The notes under the pieces were generated by a model, which had not been told where the DNA came from, ran no database searches, and was given only the letters and a program-made list of their open reading frames with translations. 64,000 nt of DNA, taken from Endomychus coccineus. Taxonomy: Eukaryota; Arthropoda; Insecta; Coleoptera; Endomychidae. The translations under genes and the position numbers were made by a program. The stretch spans positions 149,642,388-149,706,387 of the forward strand of contig OY294068.1 in the NCBI GenBank assembly GCA_958510875.1, given 5' to 3'. This document shows, piece by piece, positions 13,501 to 25,500 of this stretch; the first letter of the stretch is position 1, and each line of letters starts with the position of its first letter.

Positions 13501-16500
13501 CATTTACTGCCATTTTATTTTTCCCGATAAGCAATATTATGTATGTTATGATAGTTTAGATTAAATTATATTATAATATTATATTATGTTATAAATAATG
13601 GAAAAAATATAAAACGTAGGTTATTTGTAAATAATCAGACAAATAGATAATTTTTAAATAAATATGAAATGTAAAAAAAAATATAAATGTTAAAATTTTG
13701 TTTAATATTGAAATTTGTTATGTAACACCCTATAAAAACATCATGCCACGGTCAGGTGCATGTTAAAATATTTATAAACTATAATTTCGCGCGCGGAATC
13801 TATTGTACCGACCAACGAATTCGGATATACTAGAATAAGCTAAAGTCATTTTTGAGTATCGCCAACATGTCTCTCTCCCACCATACTGTCATCTAGCTTC
13901 CCAGCAATCGTGTGGAGAAATAAAGATTGAATAGAGAGATCTCCGATATTGGCACTCGTAATTCGCCGCCGCTAATCGTGTACCTACTGTCAAGAAAAGT
14001 GACATTTATTTGAAAGTGTAGTTAACGAGTTCCGATCAACTTAACCTGTCAAATCTTTGAGTGATTTGGGTGATACAGTTCTTTGTTCTTTCTACTTTCT
14101 ATAAAATTCAAGAAGCTAACGACTTAATAATAGTGTTCTAAAATTGTGAATTTTCTTTACTTTTAGTACTTTGCATCGTTTAGGTACCTGTTTGTTAATG
14201 AATTTTGTATGAATATACTTATACAGATATGATTTGAAACCAAATTATAGGTTGATGTAGTGGTGAAAAAAAGTGAAACTATTATTGTATTGCAATATAA
14301 ATTAAATAATTGTGATCTAATAATGTCCTCGATAGAAACAAATGTTTTCACTGGTTAAGAATATATAAAAATAATTAATTGCCCAGATGTAGATGAACAA
14401 AGCAATAAGCAGCTCATAGTCTGCGCTTCAATATAGTTACTTGCACGCACACATGAATCGGTGAATGGCAATCACCAAAAGAAGAAACGACCATACTATT
14501 ATACAAATGTGGTCAGTAGGTGAATCAGTTTAATTGCCAAAATACCAGTCTTTTTCTGTAAAACATGGAAGAAACCCACATTTGTCATTAACATTCTTCT
14601 ATGTCTACAGCTACACTGTTAATATAGGTTATAAAGTTTTTATTTTAGATGTTTTAACAGTTTAAAAAAAAAACGTACCTTACTGTCTTATAAATAGTAC
14701 GACCGTGGCGTGGGGTACCCTGGAAATCTGTTTAAAATACCCTATACAATACACGCCTATGCCGTGGGGTACTATTCCTCCTTCCATTACGAATAGACTG
14801 ACTAACTCTAGTATATCCGAATTCGTTGGTACCGACCCTCATTTATTGCCACTACATGAAATTCCGCGCTAAATTTTTATGATGAAATTCGTTATAACTT
14901 GGAATTGTGAACTAATCTCCGTACGCCTCAAATAGCCGAAGTATTTCTCTGTAATTTGATTAAGGGTTTTTGTCTAATAGGCCCAAAATTGGGCCCTTTA
15001 GAGGCCGAAACACATTTATTAGGATAGCCTCATTTCTATTCGAACCAAATCAATCTGCTTAGACTTAAAATACTCGCTATCAAAACCTCTAATAGAAACT
15101 AGAATTTAGGTTCCGTACAAAATTTCTAACCTCAAAAAGTTTGGATTTTTCGTTGGTCCAAAATTTTGAAAATGGCGCTTAAGTTATGTTTCCAGAGCAA
15201 AATGCTTGAATTTTGGATATTATATGCAGAATGATGAAATCTTTCGAATAATTCTAGTTTTAGATTGATAACATTAGTATTTCGTCTGAAATTCGCGAAA
15301 TACGGATTTTTCAAAATGGCCGATTGTGACTTCAAAAAAAGAGATAAGTGAAAATACCAAAAATCAAATAAAAGAAGAATAAAAATACCATCTTTTCACC
15401 AAAACAGAATACGAAAAATTGAAAACTCGTTTGACATATACTCAATTTTTCAATATGCCAAAAAACACACTAAATGGGCCCTATCTTTGGTCCACGATCT
15501 CTAATCGACATGGGACTAGAGCCAAAAGTTACGTATTAGTTTATCCAACAACTTTTGCTCAAAACATTTTTTCATAAAACCGATAGTTTCGTCTCAAAAC
15601 TCAAAAAATGGCCATAGTTTTTCGAGCACAGGGTTAATCCAAATTTAATCTACACCATCGTGTTCAGCGTGTCAAAATACATAAGAATAGACCTCGCGGA
15701 AATTCGGACATAAAAATTCCTTAGATGACTGAACTATATGCCAAGGTTTTTATAGGGGTATTTCCGAGTAATTGGCCATTATTTGGACTTTTTGACCACT
15801 TTACAGCTAAAACTGGTGCATTGCGACAAAATACCTTCGCACAGTGTCAAATACGTTAATTTGTTGTCAAAGAATAACCAATATGAGTACTAATGTTTTT
15901 TTCCAATACAACCCCTCCCTCAACCCCGAAAACCACCCTTTCAAAAATCAGTAATTTTGATATTTAACCGCTGTCGGAGTCTAAATAATTGCCTAATTTA
16001 TCATAGGGGTTGACTTAGGGGTGGAATGAAGGAGTAAGACATTGAAATGAATATATAAGTATATTTTCACCGAAAATATTTACCAAAAGTTGTTGTAGAG
16101 ATATCGGTAAAAATAATTAAAATGGTGGAAATAAAGCATACATATGAAACAGGTAAATAATTAAATAAATATTATGATAAATTACGCAATTATTTAGACT
16201 CTGACAGCGGTTAAATATCAAAATTGCTGATTTTTTTGTGGGAGAGGTTTTCGGGGTTGAGGAAGGGGTATTGGGAAAAAAAATTGGTACTCATATTTGT
16301 TATTCTTTGACAACAAATTAAAGTATTTGACACAGTGCCAAGATATTTTGTCGCAAAGCACCCGTTTTAGCAGTAAAGTGGTCAAAAATCTAATTTCCGA
16401 TTATCATGTCATAGCTCATGATTCAAGTTTTTGGGCTAAGTTCAATAAAACTGTTATCAATACAAATTACGCCCTCTAGCAATTTTATTAGTAACAATAG

Positions 16501-19500
16501 ATACGACAATGGAAAGTACGAACAATCGCTTCTATAAAAGCTCACGTTTACTAAAATCGAATGAGTCGTTTAGAAACTACATCGATTTAAATGATTATTC
16601 AACAATTTCACTCTTATCAAGGTCGGTACGCTTCGTATCAAAATGATGCAAAATTGTTTAAACTTTTGAAAGATGTTAACAAAGATATACCTTAATGTGA
16701 GAATTTCCGGAGAAATTTGGAATTTTAATTGCAGCAAAATTCGTAACATAAAAATAATTTCCAGGATTTTCTCATGAATTTGTTTCCAACATTTCTATCC
16801 CCATTAGTTTCTGAGATATGGTCAAGAGCCGCCCTTAACTGATCACGCAGTCAAAGTGTTGAAATCTTGAGCTTACCCTCTACTAATAGGTTAATATTAA
16901 TTTCAGGGTAAACAAAAAGATTACTTCGGTAAACTGTCCAAAGCTAATACGATCCCCGAGCAGTGAAAGAAGTGTACATTTTACTGAAAACCGTCGATAT
17001 ACATTTCTCAATGCAAAACGGGCCTATCGATGGCAGTAGCACCTTCAAATGAAGACTCAAAAAGCTCCTTCTAAATGAACCCAAAATATTAAATGCAGCT
17101 TAGACTCATAAGATCCTATATCCGGTCGATCTGACTCAAGCTGTATACAGTTCTCGTCAAATAACTTGGCACCAGTATGAAATAATATCGGCACATTATA
17201 AATTGTCTATCTTCTTCTAATACTCATGATTTAGATAAAGAAACATTGTAACGTGTAGTTTCTAAGAAAACCACATACGTCAATGGCATTGTCATGATCT
17301 AGAAAGAGACAAAACATCCCCGTCCTATCGTATTTGAATCACGTTATTTTTGTCAAGTTGCAGGCCTGTCTTATCTTTTGTCTTGTCAATTGTCAAAACC
17401 ACAACCTGACTCCTGTTATCGCGAATCTAAGTGTGAACAATTTCAATCAATCATTTGCTTCCGTTCTTTACAAAATCTGTTCTTATAAGAACAAAAATTT
17501 GAGCGGTCACACAATAAAGTTCTTCATCGACAAGCGCGTGAGTTCATCAGTTCACTTACTGAATATTTCGAACGAGAAAAACACAACGGAGGCCCTTTAA
17601 CACCACTTTCGTCAGTTCGAGAGGTATATTATTACACACAAATACATTATTAACGATCATCTAATTCTAAAATACGATTTTCCAGAGGGTAGCAGAGGCA
17701 TTGCATATTTCTGTAAGGACTGTTACCAGAATTAAACATGAAAAGGCCACTCAGCCAATATTGGAATCTCCAGGCAAGAAAAGTACGTCTAGAAGGAAGA
17801 AGACAGAAAACTTACCAGAGACAACGAAAATGGAAATAAGAAATTCTTTGTATGAGATGTATTCTCAACGTAAGTTCAAGTTAATGCTTTTCTCCTACTG
17901 TGTGCACAGTAATAATTTGAAAAAACATATAGAATACTGAACTGAAACAGAAATTTAAATGATCTACAAAGGTCAATTGCTTAGGTACAATTATTGTTTT
18001 CATCAGTTGATAGCTCACTTTGAAAACGTCCCTGTGTGTTATAAACAATTAAACTTGCAGTTTATGTAAATTTGAATTTGTGTTTGATTTCAATATGGTA
18101 CATAGTTTTTGAAATGAATTTACATCAAGTAAACCCTGAATCTATAGATTGATAATTTTACTATTTTTTAGGTAAACATGTGACCACAGCTTCGCTCAAT
18201 AAAGAAATCAAAAGTAAAGCTATTGAAATAAGTGACTCCAGCCTCGGACGTGTTCTGCATTCAATTGGTTTCAAGTATCAAAAAGATAACCCTAGAAGAG
18301 CTCTAATGGAAAGTAATAACAATGTATGTTTAAGACAGCAATTTTTAAGAGAATACATGAAAAATGTATCTTCCCCTTGGCGAAGAGATGTAATTTTTTT
18401 TGGACGAAACTTGGATTTTTTCAAAAGGAAGTACTATTACTTCTTGGCAAGATAGCAGTATGAAAAGTGTGCAAAAAACTCAATTTCAAGGAAGACGATA
18501 CATTGTCCTACATGCTGGAGGTAGTAACGGTTTCATAAATGATGCCTCGCTAACATTCACTACTAAATCACAAAGTGCTGATTATCATGGTGAAATATTT
18601 ATGAAGTGGATTAGGGAAAAGGTCATACCAAATTTAGAAGAGCCTTCTTTAATTGTGATGGACAATGCCCCATACCATTCGATGTTTGTTGAAAAAAAAC
18701 CATGAAGTGCTTGGACTAAAAATAAAATAACGGAATGGCTCGATGCACATAACGTACATTGGGAAACGAACATGTTCAAACCTGAACTACTACTGTTATC
18801 AAAACAAAATGTTCAAGAAAAGAAATATATCATAGATGAAATACTCAGAAGTCACGCACATGAAGTTCTTAGATTGCCACCGTATCATTGTGAATTCAAT
18901 GCTATTGAACTTATATGGGCTAAAACTAAAGCTTTTTATAATATCTATATCAATAATACTGAAGGAAAATCAGTGGAAGATGTTTGGTATGATGCACTAT
19001 CTTCTTGCACACCAAATATGTGGGAAAATTGTGTAAGGCACACTGAAAATTTAATTAAAAAATGGTATGAAAGGGAAGTACATATTGATGATTTCCCAGA
19101 GATAATTATCAATCTTGAACATGACAGCTCCAGCTCCCATGAGAGTGAAGAGTGAATTTGTATATAATAATTTTTGATTTTAGTATTCTGACAAGTGAGT
19201 ACACAGATTACAAACACAAACCCAAAATAAGGGATTAGATGTAATCTGAATTCTTAAATTATAATAACAAAAAACATATGTATTTATATATGTGTATGTA
19301 TGTATGTATATAACTATATATTAATATTAACTTTTACATAATGTAATTACTCTGTAAAAAACCTGATCAACAATAAATATTATTATTATTATTATTATTA
19401 TATACCCGGCAAAGTATTGAATGACATTATCAAATAATTATATTATATACTTTCACATGTTGCATTATTTTTCTACATAGAAATACCCATAGCACATATG

Positions 19501-22500
19501 TAAATGCAGAAGTGCATGATGTGAGATCTTAAAAAATTGTAAACGAAAAGAACACCTATTTATTCATTATATTTATTAAATGAAGATATAAAAATGAAAC
19601 ATTGAATTAATATATATTTCTCTAATAGGAAGAACTAGTATTATCGGTGGAGAATTATATTACATTGTTTGACAATAGTTTCAGAACTGCAGTTTTTGTT
19701 AATCGATATTTTCACGGGAGAAAAAGACAACAACACTGAAGCCTCTTTGCTTGAGAATTCAAATTCACAATGTATACTTCATTTATGTGAGATGTAGCTG
19801 CAGTTTATTACCACAATATTGAAGTTAGGCCCCTTGAGCATCAGCAAATTGAAAATCTATTCTGAAAGCGTTTCTACGCAGATTGTATTTACATGTTTTG
19901 CTGGGGACAGGTTTTTTGTCAAAATTTCCATCACAGAAATAGTGAAAGTAGATTTATAGGTAGGTACTGTCATGTTCATGAAATAGTAACATCATGGTAA
20001 TGTGGTTCTTCACCATGTCCTGATGCAATTGTATTCAAATGCCGTTGCTGCCTGATTCCTTCATTCAAAGGGAACCTAACACAATTTCTGCTGCTTAAAA
20101 GTGTAATCCGTTCTAATACACGACAATACATTAAAAGTATTGAAACTAATATTCACTCTAAAAAGATAAACAATGTAAACTAACGAATGTTATAGGTTAT
20201 AACAGCTGCAAATATTTATATATAAACTGATAAGCTCGGAATGACGAACATTATAAGAAACTTGAAAATGCTAACCGACTAGGTACGAATTCAACCGATA
20301 AAGTTGATTCTGCAGCGTGTGGCTTACGGAAATTTCTGTATCACAACTACCAACTTAACAATATAGCACGTGTGAATCAAGAAGTTTTCATAATCAGATA
20401 CGCCCATTGATGACGTACGGGCCAAGTTATTTGACGAGAACTGTATTATATACAGGATGTCCTCGAACTGCGTGGCTAAAATAAAACCGAAGATTCTTTG
20501 ATTCGAAAAAAATTTGATGAGCCTTTTTACTTTTGCCTCAAATGTCTTGTTTAGCCGGTAGAGGGCTTCAAAGTTGCAAAAATAAGTTTGTTTTTTCGGT
20601 ATAACTTGAGAACGTGATGGAGGACTTTTACAATATTTGGCAGGTGAGTTACTGTCAATAATAGCCGTTTTTGAGAGCGGAGCATAGAGCCTTAGAGACC
20701 ATAGAAATGGCTCAAACTTGAGGATGTAACGCGAAAAGTGTCCAGAACTTTGTGAATGTGTAAGGGCAAGTCTTCCAACAGTTCAAGTAGCCTTTGTTCC
20801 AAAAAGTTCAAGTAGTTCTCCCCGTTCAATCGATCGGGTATAACGCTAGGGCCAATAATAAAGTTATCCACAATTCCAACCCAAACATTGATTTTAGTTT
20901 GATTCTGAAAATATGTAACTTCCGTTTCACGAGGATTTTCATCAGCATAGAAATGTTCATTATGGAGGTTAAAAAGACCACATCTCGTGAAAGTATCTTC
21001 GTCCGTGAACAGAATTCTTCTACAAAAATTGGGGTTTGCGTTTTGTCTTTGGACAATAAGCCGACAGAAATCTAGCCGATGACCTGGATCCATGGGCAAT
21101 ACGTCTTGAACTGTTTTAATATGATAGGGATACAACAGTTCTTCTTTCAGTACATTATGAACTAATGATTTTGAGGCTCCAATAGGAAGTCCCATACGTA
21201 GTGTGCTTATCCCAGGTTCAGTTTCAACCGCTTCCAGTATCGCTTCTTCGAGCTCTAACGTCCTTCTTGTCCGTCTGCGTCCAGTTTCTCTGCGATTTGC
21301 TTCAAATTTGCCAGTTTCGCGAAGGTTTGCCGATTTGGAATTCTGCGATGCGGATATCTTTCCCTTATCCGGCCATTGCAACGACAAAGTCCACAAATCA
21401 ATAACATATCAACCATTTCAGTGTTAGTGAAATTTTGAGCCATAATTTTATAATATTTACGGAAAGCAAAGTAAAAACTGACAGTTTTGAGAATAAATTC
21501 TTCAAATGCCAAAATGACATTAGAAAAGCAAAGGCAACTAAGGTATTTTAATCAAGTAAAATTAGTAAGCCAAAATTGCAGAGACTCGAAAATTAATTTT
21601 GTCAAGCTAATCCGTTGATTTTATCAAAATTTTCTAAGAGTAAGAAAAGTTTTCAAATTAGATAAGCTATCTACATAAAAAATATCGAGTGAATTACATT
21701 GACCACAAAAAAGTTCTGGACACTTTTCCCGTTACATCCTCAAGTTTGAGCCATTTCTATGGTATCTAAGGCTCTGTGCTCCACTCTCAAAAATGGCCAT
21801 TATTGACAGTAACTCACCTGCTAAATATTGTAAAAGTTCTCAAGTTATACCGAAAAAACAAAATTATTTTTGCAATTTTGAAGCCCTCTACCGGGTAAAC
21901 AAGACACTTGAGGCAAAAGTAAAAAGGCTCATCAACTTTTTTTCGAATCAAAGAATCTTCGGTTTTATTTTGGCCACGCAGTTCGAGGACACCCTGTATA
22001 TACACATATTTATACTTTACCGATAGGAAATCCAACAACTTATCGAACACTTCCTGACAATTACTCCCAATATCATCAACTGTTGGTGGTGGAATCTGAT
22101 GTGTTTCTTCCGAATGCAACTTTGCTATGCCAGCATATCCGAGGGGTAATTTTCCTATAAGAATATAAGAGGAATATATAATACAAAATTTATTTATCAT
22201 TTGAAAGAGAATTCAGAATGTTATTACATGGAAATATTTTTTGAGTGAGGAAATCTAGTACGCAAGTTCACAATCAATAATACAATAAAATTTTGTATAG
22301 TAGACGCAACGAAATTTCCCTTACACATCACCATATAAATAAATAAATAGATTATTGATCAACAGGAAAAGAGACAGTTGAAGCGTTTTAATGAATGGTA
22401 CTCCTTGCTACATAAGTAATTGTACATGAATTATCAAAAAATACACACAGTGAACAAATGTCGTTAAAATTTAAAGTTATGTTGAAAATTGGACATTTCA

Positions 22501-25500
22501 ATAAAATATTGTTGCAAAGTGAAATACAGTTGTGTGGGTAAGATTACCCACACGTCATTAATTCACAACGGTATCAAAGACAAATATCATACTAGTCTCG
22601 TACTATCTTACTGAGCGCGTTGGTATTAAAGGACACAAGGCACCACCTACGTGCCCATCCAGCCACCAAAATAAACACACACAGAAATTCGCATGTAATT
22701 CAGTGCATTATTTTATTCTGCACGTCAGGCGCATGTATTGATAACGCTCAAAACTATGTTCCGGGGAACGTTCTGAAGTGTACCTATTTCCAACTGACTA
22801 CGGTTATCTTCGCCATACGGGCTTATACCGTCGGTTTGGGGCACAAAGCATCTTATCTCCAGTGAACGTCTTGTCTTAATATCGAAAATTTAGCCGGTTT
22901 ATTTTCATTATTCCTATAAGATATTATTTTTGTTATATATTTCTTGTTATTCTTTATATTATGTTGCTCTGTATTGTTTGTCCTATAATTGGGTTAACCT
23001 ACTGGAATATATATGGGGTGTCCCAGTATACCTGTTCCAATGGGTTATCTCAGCCATTTCGAAGGATAAAAATTTGAAAATTTCATGATCTCCAATTCGT
23101 TCAAGGAACCTTCAACTTCCGGTTTGACTGGAAGTGACTGACTTTTTTATTTCAAATAGCACCCTATATTTTTATCACTTTAATTTTGAGTAGAAATCAA
23201 AAATTGCAAAAATATACAGGGTGCTATTTGAAATAAAAAGGTTAGACTTTCAATTTTTGTTTTTCTCAGTTAAAGGTTCCTTGAACAAACTGGAGATCAT
23301 AAAATTTTCAAATTTTTAACTTTTGAAATGACCGAGATAATCCATTGGAACATGTATACAGGAACACACGATATACTAAACAAATAAATAAATAAATAGA
23401 TAAATATTTGTAGCACCTACAGTGAATTCATGAGATTCAGGCATGACATTTCTTTAGAATGCAATTGTTGTGTATAGTTTCATCAAAATTTAATGGAACA
23501 AAATTTTAAACAAACCCGTTTTTCATATAAATGTTAATAATTTTATTTCAACTTGCACTTCACTAGTACTTTAACAAAAAGTTACACAATTTGAATTATA
23601 GTCCAGGCAATAAGCTCGGAAAAAGACCATAATAAAAAAAAAATATATAGTAAGCTAGAATTTCAAATTTTTTTTGCTTATACCCCATAGATCATTCATG
23701 ACTATCAAGACCGCGGGGGTCGACCTTCCTACCCCCTCAAAACGGGGTTTCAACCCCTCAGAGGAGCATTGTTATAAAAACAATCCAAAATTAATGAATT
23801 AAGAGCCGAAAATGACCCCTAGTATGTTTTTAGGGTCGCTGATCACGATTCCGCAGTTAGTTTTCTCGGAAAACTCCCTCCAGATGGGAAATTTGGAAAA
23901 TTTGTATATAATATACAACTTATAATTTTGTTGCAAAAATGACCTCTAGTAGATTTTTTGGGTCGCTGATCACGATTCCGCAGTAATTTTTCCCAAAAAA
24001 GTCTCTCCAAGTGGAAAATTCGGGAAATTTGAGATTTTCCTGAGACGATTATGAATAATAAAGTATAATTTTGTTACAAAAATGACCCCTATTATGTTTT
24101 TGGGTAGCTGATCACGATTCCGCTGTTAGTTTTCTCGGAAAACTCCCTCCAGATGGGAAATTTGGGAAAAATAACAGCGGAATCGTGATCAGTGACCCAA
24201 AAAACCTAATAGATGTCATTTTTGCAACAAAGTTATACTTTATTATTCATAACCGTCTCAGGAAAATCTCAAATTTCCCGAATTTTTCATCTGGAGTTTT
24301 TTTGAAAAAATAACAGCGGATTCGTGATCAACGACCCAAAAAACTTACTAAAGGTCATTTTTGCAACAAAATTATAAATTATATATTATATATATATTTT
24401 CCAAATTTCCCATCTGGAGGGAGTTTTCCGAGAAAACTAACTGCGGAATCGTGATCAGCGACCCAAAAAACATACTGGGGGGTCATTCATTAATTTTCTA
24501 AACTTTTGGATTGTTTTTATAAGAATGCTCCTCTGCGGGGTTGAAACCCCATTTTGGGGAGGGAGAAAGGTCGACCCCCGCGGTCTTGATAATCATGAAT
24601 GATCTATGGGGTATTAGGAACAAAATGCAAAAAAAAAATTGAAATTCTAGCTTACTATATTTTTTTTTCTGGTTCGTTGCCTGGACTATTAACATCTAAT
24701 TTGACCTACTGGATCTTGTTACAACTCTGAGGCAATATTACATTATCCATCATCAAACATTTCTGTAAATATGCCTATAGTTTGACAATTTCTAACTTTG
24801 AGTTATACAAATCCATAAACAAACATAAACCATATAATTGATCTATGTACTATGTACATAATTATATATGTCCGTCCACTGAACTAAATAATAAATTCTA
24901 TCCATCTCAATCACATAAATGTTCAAACAGTAGGTATCTACATTTATATAGTTTCTAACTACAAAGAAAATGAACAAATTCCAAAGGATTCACAATGAAA
25001 TACAACTTACCAGGATTCACAATCTCATGAAAAACATCATCATCCTTACAAACACCTCCGAGTAAACTGAAACCAGCAACTGCAATTTCTGCAGGATACC
25101 ACTTTGCTTCCTGTTCATGGATACAGAAACTATTCATATGTATTATATAGAACATTTCTTTCTCTAATCCTGAAATATACATCAAAGGTATTGTTTAAGA
25201 TCATATTATCTAAAATTCTTCACACTATTTCCCAATTAGTTCTTACAAGTTTACCATATCAAATTCAAGAAGGAATAGAATCGATCAAAGTGATGTGACA
25301 AAATGTGCAACAAAACATGAAACCCATGTTAACTATTTTGGTTTATAAAACATGATTTACACTAGTTGAATTATGAATTTACAAATAAATAATACTGAAA
25401 CTAGTGAACAAAACCAATGTTTCTACCAAAGAGCGTCCACTAGAAAGCAAAATTATGACATACTACTTACGATCAAATTTTTGGGCAATGATCAATAATG

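Larger units (their letters stand above)
12669..16395. mobile_element. outer foldback element of a nested set, diverged
   Basis: The left arm begins AGTCTAGGAGCTAGAGCGAT at 12669 and is a diverged relative of the 7727-8905 arm (GGTTCAATG, ATGCCAAGG and GTAATTCTTATA-type blocks in order). The homology stops at about 13000 and resumes at about 15737 with GAGTAATTGGCCATTATTTG, where the insertion described next ends. The inner left arm (15765-16013) pairs with 16170-16395 inverted: CAAATACGTTAATTTGTTGT, ACCCCGAAAACC and ATATTTAACCGCTGTCGGAG each have a reverse-complement partner. The right arm is truncated at about 16395. Confidence 0.7.
17148..20443 (+). mobile_element. complete-ended Tc1/mariner-superfamily element, DD82E-like
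   Basis: Perfect 23-bp terminal inverted repeats (CAGTTCTCGTCAAATAACTT then GGC) at 17148-17170 and 20421-20443. TA lies on both sides (17146-17147 and 20444-20445), the target duplication of the IS630-Tc1-mariner superfamily. The 3296-bp element encodes a spliced transposase on the plus strand (17492-19155) and lies antisense in maelstrom intron 4. Its right end is only 7 bp from the TA flanking the next element (20453-21996). Confidence 0.88.

Noticed and set aside
17334..17600. 88-residue plus-strand frame at the start of the DD82E-like element
   Set aside because: The transposase-like residues (FERSHNK..., LTEYFEREKHNGG) lie in another frame.
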